Shown: positions 1 through 7,846, counted from the stretch's first letter. The stretch: DNA of 24,631 nt from Paracoccaceae bacterium (GCA_027030435.1 JALVEX010000329.1:1-24631), one strand, 5' to 3'. The notes: generated from the letters alone by a model not told the origin. Numbers and translations: made by a program.

Positions 1-2
1 AT

Positions 3-350
3 GCCTGCGTGGCGATGAATTCCGGCTGGCAGGCCCATGTGACAACCGACAAGTTCCGCAATGCGGACGCAGATGGCAAGATGCACTTCCCCGGCTTCCA
101 CGTAGAGGCGGCGAAGATGCTGATGGAGGAAACCGGCGCCACCTCGATCGCGGTGGATACGCTTTCCCTCGATCACGGCCCCTCGGCCGATTTCGTCACC
201 CATTACGCCTGGCTGCCCTCGGGCCGCTTCGGCATCGAGAACCTCGCCAATCTCGACAAGGTCCCCGCCGCCGGCGCCACTCTGGTGATCGGCGCGCCGA
301 AGCATCGCGGCGGCTCGGGCGGCCCGGCCAGGATCTTCGCGCTCGTCTGA
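3..350 (+). CDS. Cyclase-family (kynurenine formamidase-like) hydrolase, C-terminal part
   Basis: This is the last 115 codons of a protein that begins before the window; the open frame runs in from the left edge and ends in TGA at 348-350. The fragment carries blocks typical of the cyclase superfamily (PF04199, which includes kynurenine formamidases): HFPGFHVEAA, VDTLSLDHG, a GIENLANLD block and a GGSGGPAR block near the end. These proteins are metal-dependent amide or ester hydrolases. The metal-binding HxGTHxD-type motif would lie upstream and is not visible, so substrate and catalytic competence cannot be judged. A GTG at 9 and an ATG at 15 are internal codons, not starts. The gene converges on the aminotransferase gene across a hairpin terminator. 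The family call is fairly safe; the substrate is unknown. Confidence 0.8.
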   Translation, partial: ACVAMNSGWQAHVTTDKFRNADADGKMHFPGFHVEAAKMLMEETGATSIAVDTLSLDHGPSADFVTHYAWLPSGRFGIENLANLDKVPAAGATLVIGAPKHRGGSGGPARIFALV

Positions 351-372
351 AGGCGCCGGGCTTCATCCTGGC

Positions 373-424
373 GAAAACACTCCCGCCGGAGGCATCGGAC
401 TTTCATGCCTCCGGCGGGGATTTT
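373..424. terminator. Bidirectional intrinsic terminator between convergent genes
   Basis: A perfect 14-bp stem (382-395 with 405-418) encloses a 9-base loop. It is followed on the plus strand by TTTT at 421-424. On the minus strand a short T tract (AAAA of the plus strand near 374-377) follows the same hairpin. It lies between the stop codons of the cyclase-family gene and the minus-strand aminotransferase gene, so it can serve both. Confidence 0.85.
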
Positions 425-447
425 CGGTCCAGCGATGAGAGCGGCGC

Positions 448-1311
448 TCAGCCTTCGCCTTTCGCCCAGTCCCAGTAAAGATCGCGGGCGCGCCGGGCCA
501 CGGGGCCGATCTCGTATTCGCGATCCTCGAATTTCGTGACCGGCGTCACCTTGGTGATGTTGCCGGTCATGAATACCTCGTCGGCGGCGAGGAAATCATC
601 GAAGGTGAGGGTGGTTTCCGCCACCTCCCGGCCATCGGCGCGCAGGAGCCCGATGATGCGCTGGCGGGTGATGCCGTTGAGAAACGTGCCGTTCGGGATC
701 GGGGTCAGCACCCGGCCGTCCTTCACCATGAAGATATTGGCGGTGGCGGTTTCGGCCACATTGCCGAGCGCATCGGCCACCAGCGCGTTGTTGTAGCCGC
801 GCGCATGGGCCTCGCGCAGCATGCGCCCGTTGTTGGGATAGAGGCAGGCGGCCTTGGCGTTGACGGGCATCATCGCCTGGATGGGGCGGATGTATTGCGT
901 GCGGCAGAGCGTCTGGGTGGCGTCCGGCGGGGCCATCGGAATACGCTCGAGGCAGAGCGCAAAGGCGGTTGACGCCGGATCCGCGACGACCACCCCCGGC
1001 CCCCCCTCGGTGGACCAGTACATCGGCCGGATATAGACGGGCGCGCCGGGCTCGAAGCGTGCAAGCCCCTCATGCACCAGCGCGATCAGCTCTTCGGTGC
1101 TGTGGGTGGGCTCGAGCCCCATCACGCGGGCGGAATTGTTGACCCGCGCCATGTGGGGCGCGAGATCGGGCACCAGGCCATCGAAGGCGCGCGCGCCGTC
1201 AAACACCAGCGTGCCGAGCCAGGTGCCGTGATCGGCGGCCTTCATCACCGCCGGATTGCCTTCGTGCCAGTCACCTTCGAACCAGGTGTGGATGATGTCT
1301 CCGACTGCCAT
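448..1311 (-). CDS. Class IV aminotransferase, branched-chain amino acid type
   Basis: This 287-residue protein belongs to the PLP-dependent fold-type IV aminotransferases (BCAT/DAAT/ADCL group). The likely reaction is transfer of the amino group between a branched-chain amino acid and 2-oxoglutarate in the cytoplasm. The probable Schiff-base lysine is K153 in the segment NAKAACLYPNNGR. The block NVAETATANIF (184-194) carries E187, expected to contact the pyridine nitrogen. LNGITRQRI (211-219) is the usual phosphate-binding region and TGNITKVTPV (249-258) the C-terminal conserved block. Length is close to the family norm. The start has AAAGGA 7 bases upstream. Its start lies 15 bases after the stop of the quinone oxidoreductase gene, so the two are probably cotranscribed. 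A D-amino acid or 4-amino-4-deoxychorismate activity is not excluded by sequence alone, since class IV members differ subtly. Confidence 0.87.
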   Translation of the reverse strand: MAVGDIIHTWFEGDWHEGNPAVMKAADHGTWLGTLVFDGARAFDGLVPDLAPHMARVNNSARVMGLEPTHSTEELIALVHEGLARFEPGAPVYIRPMYWSTEGGPGVVVADPASTAFALCLERIPMAPPDATQTLCRTQYIRPIQAMMPVNAKAACLYPNNGRMLREAHARGYNNALVADALGNVAETATANIFMVKDGRVLTPIPNGTFLNGITRQRIIGLLRADGREVAETTLTFDDFLAADEVFMTGNITKVTPVTKFEDREYEIGPVARRARDLYWDWAKGEG

Positions 1312-1326
1312 CTCGTGTTCCTTTGC

Positions 1327-2301
1327 TCAGGGGATCAGGATCGTTGATCCGGTTGTCTTGCGGGCTTCCAGCGCACGGTGGGCCTCGGCGGCCTTGGCGA
1401 GCGGGAAGCGCTGATTGATGTTGATGCGGATACTGCCGCTTTCGATCAGATCGAACAGTTCGCCCGCGGCCTTCAGCAGCCATTGGCGATCATTGGTGAA
1501 ATGGAAGAGCACCGGGCGCGTGGCGGTGAAGGAGCCTCTGGCGAGATCGGCAAGGCTGAAATCCGTGACCGGCCCGGAGGACTGGCCGAAGCTCACGAAA
1601 TGGCCGAAGGTTTTCAGCACCTCGAGCGAGCCCGGGTAGGTATCCCGGCCGACGCTGTCATAGCTGGCCGCAACGCCCGCGCCCTCGGTGATCTCGCGTA
1701 CCCGGGCGACGAAATCCTCGGCCTTGTAATTGATCACATGGGCATAGCCGTGTTCGCGCGCGAGGGCGCATTTCTCGGGGCCGCCGGCGGTGCCGATGGC
1801 GTTTATGCCCATGGCCGCCAGCCATTGCCCGGCAATCAGCCCCACGCCCCCGGCGGCGGCGTGAAAGAGCACCGTTGCGCCTTTCTGGGCGGGGTAGGAA
1901 TCATGCAGGAGATAGCGGGCGGTGAGGCCCTTCAGCATGGAAGCCGCCGCTACCTCGTCGCTGATCGCGTCGGGGAGCGGCACGAGATGGCGCGCCTCCA
2001 GCACGCGGGCCTCCGTGTAGGCGCCGTTCGGGATGGTGTAGGCCACGCGCTGGCCCACTTCCAGATCTTCAACCCCTTCCCCGAGCGCCTCGATAACGCC
2101 GGCGGCTTCGCTGCCGAGCACCAGATCGCGCTCCACCGGCCAGGGATAGAGGCCGGAGCGGAAGTAGATATCGATGAAATTGACGCCGATGGCGCGGTGG
2201 CGCACCAGCGCCTCGCCCGGCCCCGGTTCGGGCAGGGGGAGATCCATGGCGTGCAGCACCTCGGGGCCTCCCGGCTTTTGGGCCGCGATTGCAAGCACCA
2301 T
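1327..2301 (-). CDS. Zinc-independent quinone oxidoreductase (MDR superfamily)
   Basis: This 324-residue protein has the full medium-chain dehydrogenase/reductase layout of the QOR (NADPH:quinone reductase) branch. The N-terminal GroES-like domain contains GVNFIDIYFRSGLYP (39-53) and GSEAAGVIEALGEGV (63-77). The Rossmann domain contains HAAAGGVG (147-154), which replaces the strict GxGxxG of zinc alcohol dehydrogenases. The cysteine and histidine ligands for catalytic and structural zinc are missing, as expected for QOR. The likely reaction is one-electron or two-electron reduction of quinones or enones with NADPH in the cytoplasm. The start lies only 3 bases after the stop of the AhpD-like gene, which suggests translational coupling. 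The pairing with an AhpD-like protein suggests electrophile or oxidant defence, but that is inference. Confidence 0.88.
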   Translation of the reverse strand: MVLAIAAQKPGGPEVLHAMDLPLPEPGPGEALVRHRAIGVNFIDIYFRSGLYPWPVERDLVLGSEAAGVIEALGEGVEDLEVGQRVAYTIPNGAYTEARVLEARHLVPLPDAISDEVAAASMLKGLTARYLLHDSYPAQKGATVLFHAAAGGVGLIAGQWLAAMGINAIGTAGGPEKCALAREHGYAHVINYKAEDFVARVREITEGAGVAASYDSVGRDTYPGSLEVLKTFGHFVSFGQSSGPVTDFSLADLARGSFTATRPVLFHFTNDRQWLLKAAGELFDLIESGSIRININQRFPLAKAAEAHRALEARKTTGSTILIP

Positions 2302-2304
2302 CCC

Positions 2305-2715
2305 TCAGCCCTCCCCGCCGACGACGAAAACATCATCCACCGGCACCTGCATGGCATTGGCGAGGTGGTTCGTCTTGGCCGCCAGCGCCACGATCTTCAG
2401 CACTTCCGCATGCTGCTCGGGGCTCATCCCCTTGGCGCGCGCGGCGGCGGAATGGGAATGGATGCAGTAGTGGCAGTTGTTGATGATCGAGACTGCGAGA
2501 TAGATCAGCTCCTTGGTGAGCGGATCGAGGGAGGAAGGGGTGGCCATCACCTCCTTCACCTCGGCCCAGGTGCGCTCCAGAAGATCCGGGTCAACGGCCA
2601 GGAAATGCCAGATATTATTGATGAAATCGCTTTCCCGCGTGGCGCGGATATCATCGAACACCGCCTTGACGCGGGGGTTCTCCTCGGGGTTTGCGGGTGG
2701 TTCTATGGCGGGCAT
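2305..2715 (-). CDS. Carboxymuconolactone decarboxylase / AhpD-like family protein
   Basis: This 136-residue protein is a carboxymuconolactone decarboxylase (PF02627) family member. The hallmark is CHYCIHSH at 81-88, the C-x2-C-x3-H pattern of AhpD-like proteins, in which the two cysteines form a redox-active pair. KELIYLAVSIINN before it and the helix AAARAKGMSPEQHAEVL after it match the family core. I chose the ATG at 2713-2715 because AAGGAGG stands 5 bases upstream and the protein then has normal length. The open frame runs 47 codons further up, but that part is arginine- and proline-rich, unlike the family. It is the first gene of a tight minus-strand trio with the quinone reductase and the aminotransferase. 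A peroxidase-related or alkylhydroperoxidase role is plausible; the substrate is unknown. Confidence 0.88.
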   Translation of the reverse strand: MPAIEPPANPEENPRVKAVFDDIRATRESDFINNIWHFLAVDPDLLERTWAEVKEVMATPSSLDPLTKELIYLAVSIINNCHYCIHSHSAAARAKGMSPEQHAEVLKIVALAAKTNHLANAMQVPVDDVFVVGGEG

Positions 2716-2904
2716 GGGATCCTCCTTCGCGGGTGGCGTTCGCCACTTCCTGCGGTGCGAAGGTTTGCCTTTTTTCGCGCCGGACGCAAGGGGGCGCGGC
2801 CGGGGCGGGCGGATACGCGGGGCGGGCGGGCCCCAGATGGCCCATTCGCTCCTCACCAGACGATACCGCCGCAGCCCGCTGCCGGGATCTCGCCGCGGCC
2901 CTGC

Positions 2905-4401
2905 TTACCCCACCGCGAACTGGCCCATCATGCCGCCGTCCTCATGTTCGAGGATGTGGCAATGGAACATGTAGGGCAGATCCTCGCTTGCCTTGTGGGG
3001 GAAGCGCACCAGGATCTCGGCCTCGCCGTTTACCAGCACCGTATCCTTCCAGCCCCGGTTCTGCAGGGCTGGCGGGCGGCCGTTTTCGGAGAGCACCTGA
3101 AAGGCGCAGCCGTGCACGTGGAAAGGGTGCATCATCATCTCGCCCCGGATCACCCAGCGTTCGAGCGCGCCCTGGCGCGCGGTGAGGTCGAGGCGCCGCA
3201 TCGAGAAAGGGCGCCCGTTGATCGAAAAGCGCCTGCCAGTGCGGCGAAACATCATTCCCGGCCCCATGCCCATTTCGAGGCGGAATTCGCGGCTCACGGC
3301 CACCGCGCCCGGATCGTGATCGGGCAGGCTGCCGCCGATTGCACCGGGCAGGCGGGTGATGCGGGCGGGCAGGGCGGGATCGACCGTCAAGGGCAGGATC
3401 TCGAAGCCCTGATCGCGCCCGCCTCTCATGCCGCCCCCGCGCATCATGCCGCCGCCCATCATGCCGCCCCCCATCATGCCGCCATTCGGATTGGGGCCTG
3501 TGGCGAGGAGGCCTTCGGCACCATCGGAGAAATCCACCAGCACCTCGGCGCGTTCGGCCGGGGCGAGGGTGAGGGTTTCGAGAGCCACCGGGGCGGGCAG
3601 GAGGCCGCTGTCGGTGCCGATCAGGTGGAGCGGGCGGCCCTCGGCCATGTGGAGCGTCAGCACCCGGGCGTTGGAGGCATTCAGAAAGCGCAGCCGCACA
3701 ACGCCCTTCGGCACCCGGGCAAAGGGCGCGATCTGGCCGTTCACCAATAGCACATTGCCCTGAAAGCCCATCATGCGGTCGGGCATGGCGGGATCGTAGA
3801 TCATGCGCCCGCGCCGATCGAAGCGGCGATCCTGGATGACGAGCGTCAGATCGTCGATCCCGTATTGCGCGGGCAGGGCGCGGGCGTCGTCCTCGCCGTC
3901 GGTGATATGAATCACGCCCGCGAGCCCGCGATAGACCTGCGGCGCCGTCTTGCCGTGGATATGGGAGTGATACCAGAGGGTTGCCGGCATCTGATCGAGC
4001 GGCAGAACGGGCGTCCAGCGCCCGCCCGCCGCCACCGGCTGATGCGGGCCGCCGTCCACATCGCCGGGCACGATCAGCCCGTGCCAGTGCACCGATACGG
4101 CCTCGCCAAGGGTATTGGTGATCTCGGCCGCCACCTCGCCTTTTGCGGGCAGGCGCAGCGTGGGGCCGAGATAGGGCTGGCTGAAGCCCCAGGTGGGCGT
4201 GGGGGCGCGGCCCAGGAAATTGCTTTCGCCGGCCCGGGCGCTGAGGGCAAACCGGCCGGCGCGGGTGGCATCGAGCATGGGGGGCATGGCGAGGGGCGGG
4301 CGCCTGTAGCCCTGCGCGCGGGCAAGGCCGGGCAGGGCGGTGAGGGCTGCACCGGCGGCGAGGCCTGCGAGAAACTGGCGTCGGTTCGTGCGGGATGTCA
4401 T
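2905..4401 (-). CDS. Tat-exported multicopper oxidase, CueO-like
   Basis: This 498-residue protein is a three-cupredoxin multicopper oxidase. All four copper blocks are present: HWHG (105-108), YHSHIHG (144-150), HPFHVHG (425-431) and HCHILEHEDGGMM (480-492), giving the type 1 Cys481 with axial Met491 and the trinuclear-centre histidines. The N-terminus NRRQFLAGLAAGAALTALP is a twin-arginine signal ending near AQ-G (30/31), so it acts in the periplasm. A glycine-methionine stretch (307-328) sits between domains 2 and 3 and may bind Cu(I), as the Met-rich segment of CueO does. The likely role is oxidation of toxic Cu(I) to Cu(II). GGAAAGG lies 9 bases upstream of the start. It follows cueR by 49 bases in the copA-cueR operon, which supports the copper role. 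A laccase-like activity on phenols is possible in addition. Confidence 0.93.
   Translation of the reverse strand: MTSRTNRRQFLAGLAAGAALTALPGLARAQGYRRPPLAMPPMLDATRAGRFALSARAGESNFLGRAPTPTWGFSQPYLGPTLRLPAKGEVAAEITNTLGEAVSVHWHGLIVPGDVDGGPHQPVAAGGRWTPVLPLDQMPATLWYHSHIHGKTAPQVYRGLAGVIHITDGEDDARALPAQYGIDDLTLVIQDRRFDRRGRMIYDPAMPDRMMGFQGNVLLVNGQIAPFARVPKGVVRLRFLNASNARVLTLHMAEGRPLHLIGTDSGLLPAPVALETLTLAPAERAEVLVDFSDGAEGLLATGPNPNGGMMGGGMMGGGMMRGGGMRGGRDQGFEILPLTVDPALPARITRLPGAIGGSLPDHDPGAVAVSREFRLEMGMGPGMMFRRTGRRFSINGRPFSMRRLDLTARQGALERWVIRGEMMMHPFHVHGCAFQVLSENGRPPALQNRGWKDTVLVNGEAEILVRFPHKASEDLPYMFHCHILEHEDGGMMGQFAVG
3442..3483. repeat. Imperfect 15-bp tandem repeat in the oxidase gene
   Basis: About 2.8 copies of a 15-base unit beginning CATCATGCCGCC (plus strand) run at 3442-3456, 3457-3471 and 3472-3483. 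On the coding (minus) strand each unit encodes the pentapeptide Gly-Gly-Met-Met-Gly, so the unit keeps frame and copy-number changes would only lengthen or shorten the Gly/Met linker of the multicopper oxidase. Confidence 0.85.
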
Positions 4402-4450
4402 GGCATGTGGCCTTTCCGGTTGCTGATGGCAGGTGGCTGTGCCCAGAGAG

Positions 4451-4867
4451 TCAGGCCACGCCCGTGCTCGGGGCCGATTGGTCTTCTTCGCTCAGCCCCT
4501 TCAGGATCGGGCAATCGGGGCGGTGATCGCCGGCGCAGGCCTCGACAAGCTCCGAGAGCGTTTCGCGCATGGCTTCGAGCGTGCGGATCTTTTCCTCGAT
4601 CTTTTCGAGGTGCCTTTCGGCGAGGCGCTTCACATCGGCGCTGGCGCGGTGGTCGTCCTCGTAGAGCGCGAGCAGGGCGCGGCAATCCTCGATCGAGAAG
4701 CCGAGCGCGCGGGCGCGGGCGAGGAAGGCGAGCTTGTGGCGATCGCTTTCGCGAAAGGCGCGGTAGCCGTTCACGTCGCGCAAGGGGCTGACAAGGCCGA
4801 TCTCCTCGTAGTAGCGGATCGTCTTGGCCGGAAGGCCGGTGCGGGCGGCGACTTCTCCGATGTTCAT
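4451..4867 (-). CDS. cueR: Copper-responsive MerR-family regulator CueR
   Basis: This 138-residue protein is a MerR-family activator that senses Cu(I) and untwists promoters with overlong spacers. The N-terminal winged helix-turn-helix is MNIGEVAARTGLPAKTIRYYEEIGL (1-25). A long dimerisation helix spans about 75-110. The metal loop has C111 and C119 in CAGDHRPDCP, the C-x7-C pattern of CueR. Ser76 in RASADVK occupies the position that is Ser in monovalent-metal sensors and Cys in zinc sensors such as ZntR. It starts 16 bases after copA stops and lies between copA and the multicopper oxidase gene, so it is probably transcribed from the copA promoter it controls. Two matching operators lie in the copA-copZ gap. 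Confidence 0.94.
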   Translation of the reverse strand: MNIGEVAARTGLPAKTIRYYEEIGLVSPLRDVNGYRAFRESDRHKLAFLARARALGFSIEDCRALLALYEDDHRASADVKRLAERHLEKIEEKIRTLEAMRETLSELVEACAGDHRPDCPILKGLSEEDQSAPSTGVA

Positions 4868-4883
4868 CTGCGTTTCCTCCTGT

Positions 4884-7403
4884 TCATTCGGCGGCGGCCG
4901 GGGCGGGGGCGGCGGCTTCGCTTCGCCCCCCTTCCCTTCCGCCGGGCATTGCGATCACCGGCTTCACCCGGCGCAGGCGCAGGGCGTTCGAGAGCACGAA
5001 GACGCTCGAAAGCGCCATCGCCCCGGCCGCGAGCACCGGCGAGAGCAGCAGGCCGAGGAGCGGGTAGAGCACGCCCGCCGCCACCGGGATCAGGATCACG
5101 TTGTAGGCAAAGGCCCAGAACAGATTCTGGCGGATGTTCTGCATGGTGCGCCGGCTGATCTCGAAAGCGTTGACGACGCCTCTGAGATCGCCCGACATCA
5201 GCACCACATCCGCCGCCTCGATCGCCACATCGGTGCCGGTGCCGATGGCGATCCCGACATCGGCCGCGGCGAGCGCGGGCGCATCGTTGATGCCGTCGCC
5301 CACGAAGGCGATGGGCCCGTGGCGGGCGCGCAAATCCTCAACGGCCTTCACCTTGCCCTCGGGCAGCACCTCGGCCACCACGTCATCGATCCCGAGCCGC
5401 CGCGCGATCGCCTCGGCGGTGGCGCGGTTGTCGCCGGTGATCATGGCCACCCTGAGGCCGAGATCATGGAGCGCGGCGATCGCCTCGGGCGTGCCTTCCT
5501 TGATCGGATCGGCAACTGCGATCACCGCCGCGGCCTCGCCGTCGATCGCGGCATAGAGGGGCGTTTTCCCTTCACGGGCAAGGGATTCGCCGGCTTTCTT
5601 CAGATCGGCGAGATCTATTCCCTCGCTTTCCATCAGCCGGTCGGCGCCGATCAGCACACGGTGGCCCTCCACCTCGGCCTCTGCGCCCATGCCGGTGATC
5701 GAGCGGAAATCGCGCGCCTCGGGGAGATCGAGCCCGCGCGCCTCCGCCGCCTCGGTGATGGCGCGCGCGATCGGGTGTTCGCTTTTTGCTTCCACCGCCG
5801 CGATGAGGCGCAGCACCCGGGCTTCGCCGCGCCCCGCGCGCAGGGCGAGATCGGTGAGCGCGGGGCGGCCCTCGGTGAGGGTGCCTGTCTTGTCGAGCGC
5901 GAGCGCCTTCACTTCCTGAAGGCGCTGGAGCGCATCGCCCTTCCTGAACAGCACGCCCAACTCGGCCGCGCGCCCGGTGCCGACCATGATCGAGGTGGGC
6001 GTGGCAAGCCCCATGGCGCAGGGGCAGGCGATGATCAGCACCGAAACCCCGGCCACCAGCGCGAAGGAAAGCGCCGGCGCCGGGCCGAACAGCAGCCACA
6101 CCAGCACCGTGAGCGCCGCCACGGCGAGCACCACCGGCACGAACACGGCGGTGATCCTGTCCACCAGCCCCTGGATCGGCAGCTTCGCCCCCTGCGCTTC
6201 CTCGACCATGCGGATGATCTGCGCGAGCATGGTATCGCCGCCCACGCGGGTGGCGCGGAAGGTGAGCGCGCCGGTGGTGTTGAGCGTGCCTCCCACCACC
6301 TCGGCCCCTTCCGCCTTCTCCACCGGCACCGGCTCGCCGGTGATCATGCTTTCATCCACATATGACGCCCCCGCGATCACCTCGCCATCCACCGGGATCT
6401 TCTCGCCCGGGCGCACATGGATCACGTCTCCCACCCGGATCTCGGCGATCGGCACTTCGCGGATTTCGCCCGCCCGCTCGACCCGCGCCACCCTGGGCTG
6501 AAGGCCCACGAGCTTGCGGATCGCCGCGCCCGTGCGCCCCTTGGCGCGCGCTTCGAGCGTGCGCCCGAGAAGGATCAGCACCACGATCATCGCCGCCGCC
6601 TCGTAATAGACATTCACCGCCTGCGCCGGCAGCAGCGAAGGTGCGAAGGTGGCGACCACCGAATAGAGCCAGGCCGCCGCGGTGCCGAGGGCGACGAGCG
6701 AATTCATGTCGGGGGCACCCTTCAGGAGCGCCGGAATGCCCTTGGCATAGAACTGCCGCCCGGGGCCGATCAGCGCGGCGGTGGTGAGCAGAAATTCGAT
6801 CAGCCAGATATTCTGCCGCCCGATGGCGGCATCGAGCCAGTCGCTCAGGCCCGGGATCACATGCCCGCCCATTTCCACCAGGAAAACCGGCAGCGCGAGA
6901 GCGGCGGCAAGGAGCGTCCTGCGGGCAAGCCTGCGGGCCTCTTCCTCCTTGCGCAGGCCGCGATCGGGGCTTGCGGCGGCTGTTTTCACCCGCGCGGGAT
7001 AGCCCGCCTCACTGACGATGGCGGCGATTTCTTCGGGCGTGATCGCGCCGGCGAGATATTTCACCTCCGCGCTTTCGGTGGCGAGATTCACATTCGCCTC
7101 CACCACCCCCTCGGCCTTTTCCAGCGTGCGCTCCACCCGCCCCACGCAGGAGGCGCATGTCATGCCCTCGATCTCGAGCGTGATGCTTTCGATCACCGGC
7201 GGGTAGCCGGCGTTTGCCAGCGCACGGGTGAGATCGGGCAGGCGGGCCTCTTGATCGAGCGTGAGGCGCACGGTTTCATTGGCGAGGTTGACATCGGCCG
7301 CTTCGACCCCGGGCATCCCGCCCAGCACCCGCTCGACCCGCCCCACGCAGGAGGCGCATGTCATGCCTTCGATTTCGAGAGTGGTTTCATGTGTATCACG
7401 CAT
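4884..7403 (-). CDS. copA: Cu(I)-exporting P1B-type ATPase CopA
   Basis: This 839-residue membrane ATPase pumps Cu(I) out of the cytoplasm. Two N-terminal heavy-metal-associated domains each carry GMTCASC (13-19 and 80-86). The transport site is CPC (460-462) in the sixth membrane helix, with YN (767-768) and MALSS (797-801) in the last two helices, the signature of Cu(I)/Ag(I) pumps (P1B-1). Catalytic elements are TGEP (355-358), the phosphorylated Asp504 in DKTGT, SEHP (541-544) in the nucleotide domain, TGDN (656-659) and GDGINDAPAL (702-711). The C-terminus has a short Ala/Pro/Gly-rich tail after about 818. Its length is typical. No strong Shine-Dalgarno sequence precedes the ATG. The gene is first in the copA-cueR-oxidase operon and has its own CueR-type promoter at 7463-7493. 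Confidence 0.96.
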   Translation of the reverse strand: MRDTHETTLEIEGMTCASCVGRVERVLGGMPGVEAADVNLANETVRLTLDQEARLPDLTRALANAGYPPVIESITLEIEGMTCASCVGRVERTLEKAEGVVEANVNLATESAEVKYLAGAITPEEIAAIVSEAGYPARVKTAAASPDRGLRKEEEARRLARRTLLAAALALPVFLVEMGGHVIPGLSDWLDAAIGRQNIWLIEFLLTTAALIGPGRQFYAKGIPALLKGAPDMNSLVALGTAAAWLYSVVATFAPSLLPAQAVNVYYEAAAMIVVLILLGRTLEARAKGRTGAAIRKLVGLQPRVARVERAGEIREVPIAEIRVGDVIHVRPGEKIPVDGEVIAGASYVDESMITGEPVPVEKAEGAEVVGGTLNTTGALTFRATRVGGDTMLAQIIRMVEEAQGAKLPIQGLVDRITAVFVPVVLAVAALTVLVWLLFGPAPALSFALVAGVSVLIIACPCAMGLATPTSIMVGTGRAAELGVLFRKGDALQRLQEVKALALDKTGTLTEGRPALTDLALRAGRGEARVLRLIAAVEAKSEHPIARAITEAAEARGLDLPEARDFRSITGMGAEAEVEGHRVLIGADRLMESEGIDLADLKKAGESLAREGKTPLYAAIDGEAAAVIAVADPIKEGTPEAIAALHDLGLRVAMITGDNRATAEAIARRLGIDDVVAEVLPEGKVKAVEDLRARHGPIAFVGDGINDAPALAAADVGIAIGTGTDVAIEAADVVLMSGDLRGVVNAFEISRRTMQNIRQNLFWAFAYNVILIPVAAGVLYPLLGLLLSPVLAAGAMALSSVFVLSNALRLRRVKPVIAMPGGREGGRSEAAAPAPAAAE

Positions 7404-7462
7404 GGGATTGTCCGCCTGTGTCTGCCCGTCCGTTCAGCCTGTGCAATTGCTCTTCCCGACAT

Positions 7463-7493
7463 CAGATAGTCCTTCCAGCTGCTGGAAGGTCAA
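7463..7493 (-). promoter_or_regulatory. CueR-type promoter/operator for copA operon
   Basis: Read on the minus strand the site is TTGACC (-35, 7493-7488), a 19-base spacer (7487-7469) and TATCTG (-10, 7468-7463). The 19-base spacer is the hallmark of MerR-family promoters. Within it CCTTCC and GGAAGG form a near-perfect dyad (7471-7489), the CueR operator type. It lies 60 bases upstream of copA and points towards copA. Confidence 0.85.
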
Positions 7494-7531
7494 GGGCGCA
7501 AGGGGCAGATCGCCAAATATTTATTGGGGTA

Positions 7532-7562
7532 TTGACCTTCCCCCTGCTGGAACCCCTTGTCT
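7532..7562 (+). promoter_or_regulatory. CueR-type promoter/operator for copZ
   Basis: TTGACC (7532-7537), a 19-base spacer (7538-7556) and TTGTCT (7557-7562) form a second MerR-type promoter. The left part, GACCTTCCCCCTGCTGGAA, closely resembles the well-known CueR operator of E. coli copA. The right half-site has drifted (GGAACCCC instead of GGAAGGTC), so affinity may be lower than at the copA site. It stands 28 bases upstream of the copZ start. Confidence 0.8.
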
Positions 7563-7590
7563 GGCAGCAAAACCGAGAGGAGATGATTCC

Positions 7591-7797
7591 ATGATGAACA
7601 TGATGAAGTTCACGGTTCCCGAAATGTCCTGCGGCCATTGCAAGGCGGCGATCGAAAAGGCGGTTGCGGCGGCCGATCCCGGGGCGAAGCTGGTGGTGGA
7701 TCTCGAGGCGAAGACGGTGGAGATCGAAAGCCGGCTGGACGAGGCCGCGCTGAAGGCGGTGCTGGCCGAAGAGGGCTACACGGCAACGCCCGTCTGA
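7591..7797 (+). CDS. copZ: Copper chaperone CopZ (single HMA domain)
   Basis: This 68-residue protein is a single heavy-metal-associated domain with the ferredoxin-like fold. The metal site is MSCGHC (12-17: Cys14 and Cys17), preceded by the KFTVPEM strand and followed by the helix KAAIEKAVAAA; the C-terminal EEGYTATPV closes the domain. Such proteins carry Cu(I) in the cytoplasm and hand it to the N-terminal domains of CopA. The GHC variant instead of ASC is common in small chaperones. The start is the first ATG of a Met-rich run, with GAGAGGAG ending 8 bases upstream; the open frame extends further up, but it would run through the CueR-type promoters. It is divergent from copA, and both are likely switched on by CueR. 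Confidence 0.93.
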   Translation: MMNMMKFTVPEMSCGHCKAAIEKAVAAADPGAKLVVDLEAKTVEIESRLDEAALKAVLAEEGYTATPV

Positions 7798-7803
7798 TCG
7801 CTG

Positions 7804-7846
7804 CTCCCCCTTGCCCTTTCCGGCCGGCCGGTGGAAACAGGGGGAG
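7804..7846 (+). other. Stem-loop between copZ and the glycerate kinase gene
   Basis: An 8-bp outer stem (CTCCCCCT 7804-7811 with AGGGGGAG 7839-7846) and an inner TTTCC/GGAAA stem (7817-7821 with 7833-7837) fold the 60-base gap. There is no T tract, so it is not a classical terminator. Its right arm overlaps the edge of the Shine-Dalgarno region (GGGAGGAG, 7845-7852) of the next gene, so it could limit translation or attenuate copZ read-through. Confidence 0.4.

Noticed and set aside
2716..2904. Terminator or promoter in the gap between the oxidase and AhpD-like genes
   Set aside because: A GTGGC/GCCAC mini-hairpin (2733-2746) and a weak TTGCGT-N17-AAACCT pattern are present, but neither is convincing.
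1378..3750. 790-codon plus-strand open frame
   Set aside because: It lies antisense to the quinone reductase, the AhpD-like gene and the oxidase, all with clear family motifs. Its His/Gly/Ala-rich translation is the usual shadow in GC-rich DNA.
4824..6365. 513-codon plus-strand open frame
   Set aside because: It is antisense to copA and His/Arg-rich without domain signals.
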